This document shows positions 1 through 5,613 of a stretch of DNA of 8,349 nt, piece after piece. A program made the translations under genes and the position numbers. Positions within the stretch are counted from its first letter, which is position 1, and each line of letters begins with the position of its first letter. The notes beneath the pieces were generated by a model. It did no database searches, was not told where the DNA came from, and saw nothing but the letters and a program-made list of their open reading frames with translations. Source of the stretch: JBMOLK01 sp049325575 (GTDB lineage: Bacteria > Bacillota > Clostridia > Acetivibrionales > Acetivibrionaceae); NCBI GenBank assembly GCA_049325575.1, contig JBMOLK010000205.1, positions 1-8,349 of the forward strand, in the 5' to 3' direction.

Positions 1-104
1 CAGCCGATGTAAATGTTGATGGTACAGTAAACTCAACAGACTATACTATTTTGAAAAGATATTTAATTAAGATAATCAATTCACTTCCTTATAAGTTAAA
101 CTAA
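1..104 (+). CDS. C-terminal end of a dockerin-containing (cellulosomal) protein, 5' end outside window
   Basis: The reading frame enters from the left edge (first full codon at 3) and stops with TAA at 102-104. The 33 visible residues are the second half of a type I dockerin. They show a calcium-binding loop (DVNVDGTVNSTD, with Asp1, Asn3, Asp5 and Asp12), then the helix TILKRYLIKIINSLP and a short tail. Dockerins plug enzymes into scaffoldin cohesins, so the protein is probably a secreted cellulosome component. The Ser-Thr pair in the loop is the recognition pair typical of the C. thermocellum lineage rather than of C. cellulolyticum. The catalytic or binding modules lie outside the window, so the enzyme class cannot be told. 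A strong terminator follows 37 bases after the stop. Confidence 0.88.
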   Translation, partial: ADVNVDGTVNSTDYTILKRYLIKIINSLPYKLN

Positions 105-141
105 GATTATCAAAAGACATATAAATTGAACAAACAAAAAA

Positions 142-188
142 GATGACGCCAGGATTTGAGTTTTAAATCCTGACGTCATCTTTTTTTT
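142..188. terminator. Strong intrinsic terminator, probably bidirectional
   Basis: A 16-base arm at 142-157 pairs with 165-180 across a 7-base loop, followed by eight T residues at 181-188. A run of A residues precedes the stem, so the minus strand also has a hairpin followed by a T tract. The single imperfect pair (C149 against A173) is a C-A mismatch in the plus-strand RNA but a G-U pair in the minus-strand RNA. It ends the dockerin gene and could stop antisense transcription coming from the right. Confidence 0.9.
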
Positions 189-237
189 GGATTGATAAAA
201 TGCAAATTGCTAATCACTTTTTGTTCTTTGGTTTTAC

Positions 238-266
238 TTGGATGAATAAAATTCAATTGATATAAT
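238..266 (+). promoter_or_regulatory. SigA-type promoter for the small membrane protein gene
   Basis: A perfect TATAAT lies at 261-266, with a weak -35 element TTGGAT at 238-243 and a 17-base spacer. Transcription would begin near 273, giving a leader of about 28 bases before the ATG at 301. An upstream in-frame ATG at 265 overlaps the -10 box, so it would not be in the transcript and is not the start. Confidence 0.55.
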
Positions 267-300
267 GTTATATATAAGCTTAGTTGGGGGAGTAATTCAA

Positions 301-627
301 ATGAAATCTGATGCTTTAAAGGTTCATTCCAAGTGGGGTATAGCGTCATTTATCATATTTTGTTTATGTATGATAATGGCTGCAATTGTTTTATCTATGG
401 ATATTATGAGTATCTTTGATAATGGTATCAACCCAACTGTTAATAGTGCAGATGTTAGTATATGGAGTGTTAGGGCAATAGGGATACTTAATTTTATCGG
501 AACTATTCTTGGCTTAGCTGGTATTTTTCAATCAAAAACTAAGAAAACTTTTTCTGTTTTAGGACTTATTCTAAACGGTGTAATTACCTTGTGGATAATA
601 AAGGTTTTCTTGCCTACTTTATTTTGA
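301..627 (+). CDS. Small three-helix integral membrane protein, function unknown
   Basis: The gene encodes 108 residues. The start at 301 is chosen because GGGGGAG (286-292) sits 8 bases upstream. Three hydrophobic segments are visible at about residues 14-33, 57-76 and 84-104. A short basic N-terminus (HSKWG) precedes the first. A polar loop of about 23 residues separates the first two, and a basic turn (QSKTKK) lies between the second and third. The GLAGIFQ-SKTKK-FSVLGLILN pattern resembles the short Gly-rich membrane proteins grouped as DUF4190-like in Firmicutes, but this likeness is loose and no function follows from it. It is monocistronic, with its own promoter, and converges on the minus-strand operon to its right. 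No clear plus-strand terminator follows it. Confidence 0.75.
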   Translation: MKSDALKVHSKWGIASFIIFCLCMIMAAIVLSMDIMSIFDNGINPTVNSADVSIWSVRAIGILNFIGTILGLAGIFQSKTKKTFSVLGLILNGVITLWIIKVFLPTLF

Positions 628-635
628 AATAATAA

Positions 636-755
636 GTTTTTATGCTTAGAGGTATAATGAAAACGGTAGAAGGAGCTACAGCAAAACTACCGTTGGAAGA
701 TGATTTAAAAGCTGCGGACTCAAATGGAGATGGCAGTGTAAACTCTACAACTAAT
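636..755 (+). pseudogene. Orphan dockerin fragment (gene remnant)
   Basis: The frame read from 636 gives FMLRGIMKTVEG, then KLPLEDDLKAAD, then SNGDGSVNST. This matches the end of a dockerin first repeat, the inter-repeat linker, and the calcium loop of the second repeat. The loop Asp12 and the following helix are missing. After the ACA codon at 747-749 the sequence no longer looks like a dockerin, and the frame runs on to a stop at 804-806 with unrelated residues. It has no ribosome binding site, signal peptide or first calcium loop, and a stop codon at 633-635 closes the frame upstream. Over 36 bases (714-749 against 3-38) it matches the intact dockerin at 26 positions. A 49-codon frame from ATG 657 exists but is better read as a remnant than as a gene. 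Confidence 0.7.
662..694. repeat. 8-bp inverted repeat, possible weak terminator of the minus-strand operon
   Basis: AACGGTAG at 662-669 is the exact reverse complement of 687-694, with a 17-base spacer. Read on the minus strand it lies about 60 bases after the stop of the last radical SAM gene and is followed by TTCATT, which is only a poor T tract. On the plus strand no T tract follows. It lies inside the dockerin remnant, so it may simply be coincidence. Confidence 0.35.
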
Positions 756-756
756 T

Positions 757-1620
757 TTAATAGCACAAATTGTTACACTCGGTTGCATTTCTATATTGAC
801 CCTTAATATTAAAGATTATTGATCTTTTCAGTTCACCTGGCGCTATATTATGTATATATATTTCCGATGAATTGTATGGACATGTTCGAATCTCACCAGT
901 TGTTGTTATAAATAGCCTATCATATTGACATTTGAGCATTATCTCCTTTCCATATTCATTACAATATCTGTGGAATCTGCTTATGTATTTTTTATTAAAA
1001 TTGAATACTTTTTGCAACATCTTAAAATCTCTCTTTAGAGTTTTTATATATGTGTTATCTGACAGTAAGAAATTTGACAATTCTCCAGGCTTTATTATTA
1101 ATGGACTAAAATCATAATCTAACCCTGGAAAAGCTTCTTTTATTTCTAATAAAGATTCTATTTCACTTTCATCAAGTGAGAAATAAATAAAATTCACTGA
1201 ATAGGAAACACCGGAGGCTGATAAAAATTTAAACAGGTTGTAGTTATTTTCTATTTTCAAGTCAGTTTTGCCAATAGATTGTACCATCTTTGAATTCACT
1301 GAAATATTGATGTGTGATAGGTATTGTGCTATTGCTTCCAATTTGCTAAGCCTGTATTCCCCATAGGCTGTTGTTATAATTGAGCAGGATATGCCATAAA
1401 TATTGGAAGTCTTAAGCAACTTGTTTAAATAAGGGTGGTCTAAAGGCTCGCCACCTGTTAGACATATAGAGTCTATATTAATATTTACAAGCCTAGAAAG
1501 GATAAGAGAGTATGTATCTAAATCCATAATATCGTTATTTCTAAACGCTCTAAAACAAAATGCACACGCATTATCGCAGCTATTAATTATATTTACCAGG
1601 GCATCTATAAATATAGCCAT
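757..1620 (-). CDS. Radical SAM protein with Twitch-like C-terminal cysteine cluster
   Basis: This 287-residue protein has the radical SAM signature CDNACAFC (Cys15, Cys19, Cys22), which binds the 4Fe-4S cluster that cleaves S-adenosylmethionine. TGGEP at 55-59 is the SAM-binding motif. The C-terminus has Cys231, ten residues, Gly, four residues, Cys247, then Cys282 and Cys286. This fits the Cx9-15Gx4C signature of SPASM/Twitch domains and supplies four ligands, enough for one auxiliary cluster. The protein ends one residue after the last Cys, so it appears complete. The ATG at 1620 is preferred because it lies two bases after the upstream stop (TGATTATG), mirroring the previous junction. An in-frame ATG at 1638 would add six residues and overlap the upstream gene by 16 bases. 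It is the last gene of a three-gene operon. Its substrate is unknown; peptide or protein modification is inferred from the paired SPASM protein. Confidence 0.85.
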   Translation of the reverse strand: MAIFIDALVNIINSCDNACAFCFRAFRNNDIMDLDTYSLILSRLVNINIDSICLTGGEPLDHPYLNKLLKTSNIYGISCSIITTAYGEYRLSKLEAIAQYLSHINISVNSKMVQSIGKTDLKIENNYNLFKFLSASGVSYSVNFIYFSLDESEIESLLEIKEAFPGLDYDFSPLIIKPGELSNFLLSDNTYIKTLKRDFKMLQKVFNFNKKYISRFHRYCNEYGKEIMLKCQYDRLFITTTGEIRTCPYNSSEIYIHNIAPGELKRSIIFNIKGQYRNATECNNLCY

Positions 1621-1622
1621 AA

Positions 1623-2921
1623 TCAAATTACATCCCATAGAGCCAATTCTAAGGCTCGGTTACAAAAATTACAGAATTCCTCATCCGGATCTTTGCTTTT
1701 ACTGTAAATGGCATCAACTTTGCTTGGACCTCCACAAATATTTACAGCCAAACAATCAATGCATTTTTTAGTGCTGTACAGCCTTTTTGATATTTTTTTA
1801 GCAATAAGCTTAAGATCAGATATTTCTTCAATACTGCATTGAATATCCTTACATGTGAAATGAATTTCCGATAAGCTGATTTTATTATTTGGAATTAAAG
1901 AGACAAACATTCCACTGTCTGACTCAAGATGGTCATGTACTTGGGGAATCCTTGTATCTAATGCTCTATATACCCGCTCCAAGCCTGAATGGAAGAAACC
2001 TCCTTTTGCAAGTGCGATTTTTCTGGCCTGATACATTTTTTCTGCCAGGGTCTTCCCGGAAATATTCCACTTACCGTCTTTTAAAATAGGAAAGTTTATA
2101 TAAATAAAAGGAATACCTAATGTATCTATAAAATACTTTACTGCCGAGTCCAAAGCTTGATAATTGTATAATGTGGGTGTTATATTAATTCCGATATGAA
2201 TACCCTTATCTTTTATTCTTTTAATACTGTCTTCAACAATCTTATAAGTTGAATTGTTTTTATTACATACTCTACTCTTGTCATGAATTTCAGGGGAACC
2301 GTCTAAAGATATACCAATTCCATACTGCTCCTTATATAAATATCCGACCATTTCATCGGATATGGATAAACCATTAGAAACAATAGTCTTATATACCTTC
2401 TTTATAGAAAATGTTTTTTGCAGATCATCTATATATTTATCTCCTTTTTGAATCAAATCAAACATTAAGGTAGGTTCGCCACCAAACCATTGAATAAATA
2501 CTTCATTTTGATTTTCATTATTTTTAAAAAAATAATATAGTCCCTTTTTTAGTTCATCTTCTTTTAGGTCTCTGCCACGATGTCTGTCAACAAAACAGTA
2601 ATCACATTGCATGTTACACTTATTAGTGAGTAAAACCCTAATACCGGAAACTCTTTTTGGTACGGGACTAATTTTATGAAAGGCTAAATTAGTCCTTAAT
2701 AGGGAGATTTTTGGGATTGCTTCTTTCTTAGGTGTAATATTAATCTCTTTTAAAACATCAAGTATTTTTTTGTTTGAGTCAAGTGAATCTGCATTCCTAA
2801 GCGATATATATTCAGCGTTTGATAGTATAACGCTTTCTAAAGAAATGGGATCAAAAATAATATGTCCGTCTTCTCTATGGAATAGAGCATATTTATTCCA
2901 TAGAGAGTTTTCAACAGTCAT
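1623..2921 (-). CDS. Radical SAM/SPASM-like protein, probable peptide or protein maturase
   Basis: This 432-residue protein has an N-terminal extension of about 90 residues, as seen in many radical SAM peptide maturases. The core follows: CNMQCDYC (Cys102, Cys106, Cys109) for the SAM-cleaving cluster, and WFGGEPT downstream. GISLDGSPEIHD is characteristic of the anSME/SPASM branch. The C-terminal cysteines are 357, 362, 387, 390, 396, 417 and 420, in the pattern CX2CX5C followed by CX2C. The cluster region is atypical. The first Cys normally found ahead of the VSLIP strand is absent (LESDSGMF), and the CX5C is followed by GGPS rather than GxC. ATG 2921 is preferred over GTG 2927 because AAAGGAG (2932-2938) is 10 bases from the ATG but only 4 from the GTG. 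The upstream stop and this start form TGATAATG, indicating translational coupling. The family is clear; the substrate is not. Confidence 0.88.
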   Translation of the reverse strand: MTVENSLWNKYALFHREDGHIIFDPISLESVILSNAEYISLRNADSLDSNKKILDVLKEINITPKKEAIPKISLLRTNLAFHKISPVPKRVSGIRVLLTNKCNMQCDYCFVDRHRGRDLKEDELKKGLYYFFKNNENQNEVFIQWFGGEPTLMFDLIQKGDKYIDDLQKTFSIKKVYKTIVSNGLSISDEMVGYLYKEQYGIGISLDGSPEIHDKSRVCNKNNSTYKIVEDSIKRIKDKGIHIGINITPTLYNYQALDSAVKYFIDTLGIPFIYINFPILKDGKWNISGKTLAEKMYQARKIALAKGGFFHSGLERVYRALDTRIPQVHDHLESDSGMFVSLIPNNKISLSEIHFTCKDIQCSIEEISDLKLIAKKISKRLYSTKKCIDCLAVNICGGPSKVDAIYSKSKDPDEEFCNFCNRALELALWDVI

Positions 2922-2923
2922 TA

Positions 2924-3280
2924 TCACTCTACTCCTTTAATATCTAAATCATTCATTATCTCACTAACAATAGAGCGCACTCTTTCCTGTAACTCACAGC
3001 TTTTCTCCTGTGTTGGGCCATCTGCCAATATAATTATACCTGGTAATGAAGGGTTGGGAGCAACAACTGCTATGCCTTCAATTAGCGGGTCAACTACCAT
3101 TATCGCATCTTCTATATTTAAATACCCAACTTTTTTCTTTAATTCTTCAATTACTTTCTTTTGCCTAACTCTGAATTTTTGTTTTTCATAAAACCATATA
3201 CCGGCCTTTGCTTTAGAATCACCCCATCCACCACCTTTGGCAGTATCAGTCTCTGGTTTTTTTGGTCTAATTTTAGGCAT
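2924..3280 (-). CDS. Unrecognised 118-residue protein heading a radical SAM operon; candidate substrate or partner
   Basis: I do not recognise this family. The first gene of the operon, it starts at ATG 3280 with GGAGG (3287-3291) six bases upstream. The N-terminal 40 residues are basic and Gly/Lys-rich (MPKIRPKKPETD, then GGGWGDSKAKAG, then IWFYEKQKF) and look unstructured apart from clustered aromatics. Residues 41-118 look like a compact fold: helix KKVIEELKKKVG, strand AIMVVDP, strand GIAVVAPN, strand GIIILADGP, and a long helix around 92-112. There is one cysteine (Cys95), no signal peptide and no membrane segment. Tight coupling to the SPASM-like gene suggests it is either the modified substrate, with a folded leader-like domain, or a substrate-binding partner. 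At 118 residues with one Cys it does not resemble the common Cys-rich, SCIFF or CXXX-repeat precursors. It could also be an unrelated protein carried in the same operon. Confidence 0.75.
   Translation of the reverse strand: MPKIRPKKPETDTAKGGGWGDSKAKAGIWFYEKQKFRVRQKKVIEELKKKVGYLNIEDAIMVVDPLIEGIAVVAPNPSLPGIIILADGPTQEKSCELQERVRSIVSEIMNDLDIKGVE
2932..2938 (-). promoter_or_regulatory. Ribosome binding site that decides the SPASM-gene start
   Basis: AAAGGAG on the minus strand lies within the last codons of the 118-residue gene. Its spacing is 10 bases to ATG 2921 and only 4 bases to GTG 2927, favouring the ATG and a coupled stop/start. Confidence 0.6.
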
Positions 3281-3435
3281 CTTAATCCTCCCTCTATGGC
3301 TTAAGATTTTTTTAAATATCTTATAAAATCATAGTATTATCTATTTATTAAAATATAGCTAATGGGCCATATTATCTTCCTACTTAAAAATAGTATAGGC
3401 ATTTTCTTTAATTATATTCAGGGACATACAGTAAC

Positions 3436-3452
3436 AATGGTTTTCTACCATT
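3436..3452. repeat. Short inverted repeat in the divergent intergenic region
   Basis: AATGGT (3436-3441) and ACCATT (3447-3452) are separated by five bases. The repeat lies about 39 bases upstream of the -35 box of the CBM3 gene promoter and about 155 bases upstream of the minus-strand operon start, so it could be an operator for either. The rest of 3281-3490 is AT-rich without a clear gene. A possible minus-strand -10 box (TATACT, 3392-3397) lacks a good -35 partner, so the operon promoter is not assigned. Confidence 0.3.
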
Positions 3453-3490
3453 TAATCAAAACAAACAAACTATGTATACCAAATTGAAGC

Positions 3491-3519
3491 TTGACAGGGT
3501 ATTTATACTTATCTACAAT
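3491..3519 (+). promoter_or_regulatory. Strong SigA-type promoter of the CBM3 gene
   Basis: A perfect TTGACA at 3491-3496 is followed by a 17-base spacer and TACAAT at 3514-3519. Transcription should begin near 3526, leaving a leader of about 37 bases that contains AGGGGGAG (3548-3555) ahead of the ATG at 3563. This excludes the longer reading with a TTG start at 3491, because that TTG is part of the -35 box. Confidence 0.85.
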
Positions 3520-3562
3520 TAAACATATAGATATATATGGAAAACTTAGGGGGAGAAACAAA

Positions 3563-5299
3563 ATGAAAAAACTTATTTTAACAGCTATTTGTATCGCTGC
3601 TTTTTTTGTTTTTAGCGCATCAATTAGCTACGCTGCCAAGGATATTGTCAGTGAGAGTCCTAATGTAAAAATTATAATAGACGGCAAAACAAGTACATAT
3701 TCTAGCACGCCGATAATAGTAAATGGCAGGACACTTCTTCCGTTTCGTGAAGTTTTAAACAAGCTGGGTGTCCCCAATGATGATCGGCATATAATCTGGA
3801 ATGGTACAGAAAAAAGTGTCACAATAAACAAGGATTCAACCAAGATATATCTTAAGATAGGCAGCAAAACTGCATATGTAAACAATAGAGCCGTTACTAT
3901 TGATGTGGCTCCTATTATATACAAAAGCAGAACGTACATACCTGCAAGGTTTATTGCACAGAGTCTTGGGATGAAGGTCAGCTGGGATCCGGTATCCACA
4001 ACGGTACTTTTAAGAAATGAGACTGATTATAACAATGTAAAAAGTATACTTGACAAGGTATATAGAGCTATGAATTCCCTGGAGAGGCTAAAAGCTGTTG
4101 AACTGGGAAGCACATCTATCATTGTTTCAGGTGTTGAGATATCATCGGATACAAGAATTGACTCAATGATTGATTATAAAAACAAATTTATGCATTATGT
4201 AATCGACTCTAATATAAGATTAGGCCAGGATGTAGAATCTGAAGAGATAGAAGTTTATACCGATGGTTCAAAGTTATATGTGAAGACAGAGGGAAATTGG
4301 ACTGGAAGCAGGCTCGATGAGCAGCAAAGCAGAGAAATGTTTACTTTTAGTGATTTGGTTTCGGATGATATACTTTGCTCCGGACTGTATGTATACAGCG
4401 AATCCTCAAATAAAATTATATTAAAGGGCAACATAAACCTAAAGAGTTATACCGACGGATATTTTGAGCTTCAAGGTTTTGAAAGCTATTCATTCCGTAA
4501 TGTCAGTGCTGAAATCACAATAGATAAGAATACATACTATTTGGATAAGATAAGCATGAGCATAACCGCTGTGTCAAAAAGTATTGAGGATGCAGTGATC
4601 AACACAAAATTAGACGCTGTTTATACTGATTTTAACGGTAAACTTGAGTTTAACCCACCGCAAGGTCTTGCACTAAGGGCCCCGGTATATAGCCCAATAA
4701 GTACTCCGACTCCGACAACAACTCCGACTCGTACTCCAGGGCCTTCAGTTACGCCGACAGCTACCCCGGTTCGTACTCCAGCGCCTTCGGTTACACCGAC
4801 TCGTACTCCAGTGCCTACGGTTACACCCACGCTGACTCCAGTAACTGGGGGCTTGACAGTTAAAATGTTCAATTCCAATACCCAGGGTACATCAAACTTC
4901 ATTAGCCCAACTTTCCAATTAGTTAATAACGGAAGTTCGGCTATAAACCTGCAGGACGTTAAATTAAGATACTATTTCACTGTAAACGGTGATAAGTCTC
5001 AAAACTTCTGGTGCGATTGGTCAAACGCAGGGAATACAAATGTAACAGGCAAGTTCGTAAAAACTGCTTCATCAGGCAATAGATATGATTATTACCTGGA
5101 AATCGGTTTTAACGCAGGTGCGGGGAGATTGGAACCCGGAAAGACTGTAGAGGTTAAGACAAGATTCTCAAAAGAGGACTGGTCAAACTATACTCAAACA
5201 GATGACTACTCGTTTAATGCAACTGCGACTGATTATACTGTCTGGGATAAGGTTACAGCTTATATTTCAGATAGATTGGTATGGGGTATCACGCCTTAG
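3563..5299 (+). CDS. Secreted stalk-domain / DUF6612-like / CBM3 cellulose-binding protein
   Basis: This 578-residue protein begins with a classic signal peptide (residues 1-24, cleavage after SYA). Residues about 35-150 match the copper-amine-oxidase N-terminal-like (stalk) domain, shown by NGRTLLPFREV, SRTYIPARFIAQSLGM and VSWDP. Residues about 153-370 resemble DUF6612 lipoprotein-like folds (TDGSKLYVKTEGNWT), a weaker assignment. A Thr/Pro linker (about 375-430) leads to a family 3 carbohydrate-binding module (431-578) with NFWCDWSN, YYLEIGF, EDWSNYTQTDDYSFN and the terminal LVWGI-P. The aligned Asp, Trp, Arg and Trp of the flat cellulose-binding face are kept; the Tyr-containing loop of scaffoldin CBM3a is absent, so it is closer to CBM3b. 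No catalytic domain, dockerin, SLH or lipobox is seen, so it should be a free, cellulose-adhering extracellular protein. The start follows AGGGGGAG, 7 bases away. It is probably monocistronic. Confidence 0.9.
   Translation: MKKLILTAICIAAFFVFSASISYAAKDIVSESPNVKIIIDGKTSTYSSTPIIVNGRTLLPFREVLNKLGVPNDDRHIIWNGTEKSVTINKDSTKIYLKIGSKTAYVNNRAVTIDVAPIIYKSRTYIPARFIAQSLGMKVSWDPVSTTVLLRNETDYNNVKSILDKVYRAMNSLERLKAVELGSTSIIVSGVEISSDTRIDSMIDYKNKFMHYVIDSNIRLGQDVESEEIEVYTDGSKLYVKTEGNWTGSRLDEQQSREMFTFSDLVSDDILCSGLYVYSESSNKIILKGNINLKSYTDGYFELQGFESYSFRNVSAEITIDKNTYYLDKISMSITAVSKSIEDAVINTKLDAVYTDFNGKLEFNPPQGLALRAPVYSPISTPTPTTTPTRTPGPSVTPTATPVRTPAPSVTPTRTPVPTVTPTLTPVTGGLTVKMFNSNTQGTSNFISPTFQLVNNGSSAINLQDVKLRYYFTVNGDKSQNFWCDWSNAGNTNVTGKFVKTASSGNRYDYYLEIGFNAGAGRLEPGKTVEVKTRFSKEDWSNYTQTDDYSFNATATDYTVWDKVTAYISDRLVWGITP
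4700..4846 (+). repeat. Degenerate tandem repeat encoding the Thr/Pro linker
   Basis: Three copies of a unit starting CGTACTCCAG and continuing GCCT(T/A)C(A/G)GTTAC begin at 4730, 4772 and 4802 (spacings 42 and 30 bases). They encode the RTPxP(S/T)VTPT decapeptide, with an extra ATPV in the first. The preceding stretch is made of ACTCCGACT-like codon repeats. Such linkers in clostridial cellulases are flexible, and their length varies readily by repeat slippage. Confidence 0.85.
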
Positions 5300-5350
5300 G
5301 GCCAATTTTCAATATCACAATTACAGCATAATTTATAAGTGGAATAAGTA

Positions 5351-5393
5351 CATAAAAAGAGATAGTCAATTGAATTGACTATCTCTTTTTATG
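5351..5393. terminator. Perfect 43-bp palindromic bidirectional terminator
   Basis: The 21-base arm 5351-5371 is the exact reverse complement of 5373-5393 around a single central G. In RNA the GC-containing part (GAGATAGTCAA) forms the stem, and the flanking A5/T5 runs give a T tract on either strand. It lies 51 bases after the stop of the CBM3 gene and shields the downstream kinase gene. Confidence 0.92.
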
Positions 5394-5439
5394 TCCAATA
5401 TTGCTTTTCATATATTGCCTGATGCATGTGAAAAAAATT

Positions 5440-5465
5440 AAAGGCTTTATTATAAGCTTTTTTTT
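5440..5465 (+). terminator. Second terminator-like hairpin in tandem
   Basis: AAAGGCTT (5440-5447) pairs with AAGCTTTT (5454-5461) with one G-U pair and a 6-base loop. The T run continues to 5465. The stem is weak, but the T tract is good. It may back up the palindromic terminator, or it may act in the leader of the kinase gene if a promoter lies further left. Confidence 0.5.
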
Positions 5466-5499
5466 ACCGATAAGATATTAAGATGGTTTATATCATTCC

Positions 5500-5559
5500 T
5501 GCCATTTACTAAAGAGATTGAACTGTATAAGCAGGTAAACAAGATCCCTTAAAATGGCA
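5500..5559. repeat. Inverted repeat upstream of the kinase gene
   Basis: TGCCATTT (5500-5507) is the exact reverse complement of AAATGGCA (5552-5559), 44 bases apart. CCTGC (5498-5502) could alternatively pair with GCAGG (5531-5535); the two pairings overlap and exclude each other. The stretch 5394-5613 holds no gene. I could not assign a convincing promoter in it: TTGAAC at 5518 has no good -10 partner. Function of the repeat is unknown. Confidence 0.35.
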
Positions 5560-5613
5560 TAAGAGAATTAAAAGCAATCAATTTTTAATTTATGTTTTGG
5601 AAGGGAAGAACAG

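Noticed and set aside
265..300. Longer start (ATG at 265) for the small membrane protein
   Set aside because: The ATG overlaps the TATAAT -10 box and has no ribosome binding site, whereas 301 has GGGGGAG at proper spacing.
657..806. 49-codon frame across the dockerin remnant as a RiPP precursor for the radical SAM enzymes
   Set aside because: It is on the opposite strand, lacks a ribosome binding site, and its first half is explained as dockerin sequence. Its tail is antisense to the enzyme's C-terminus.
932..1117. Plus-strand reading frame opposite the second radical SAM gene
   Set aside because: It is antisense to a conserved enzyme, low in complexity and without supporting signals.
3302..3322. 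Imperfect palindrome TAAGAT...ATCTTA in the leader of the minus-strand operon
   Set aside because: Only six matching bases per side in very AT-rich DNA, which is easily due to chance.
3491..3562. TTG start giving 24 extra residues on the CBM3 protein
   Set aside because: The TTG is the beginning of a perfect -35 box. The ATG at 3563 has a strong ribosome binding site and begins a textbook signal peptide.
4621..4902. Minus-strand Val/Gly-rich reading frame opposite the linker
   Set aside because: It is the mirror image of the Thr/Pro repeat on the plus strand and has no independent gene features.
5422..5481. 19-codon frame starting MHVKK between the terminators and the kinase gene
   Set aside because: It has no ribosome binding site and overlaps the terminator-like hairpin.
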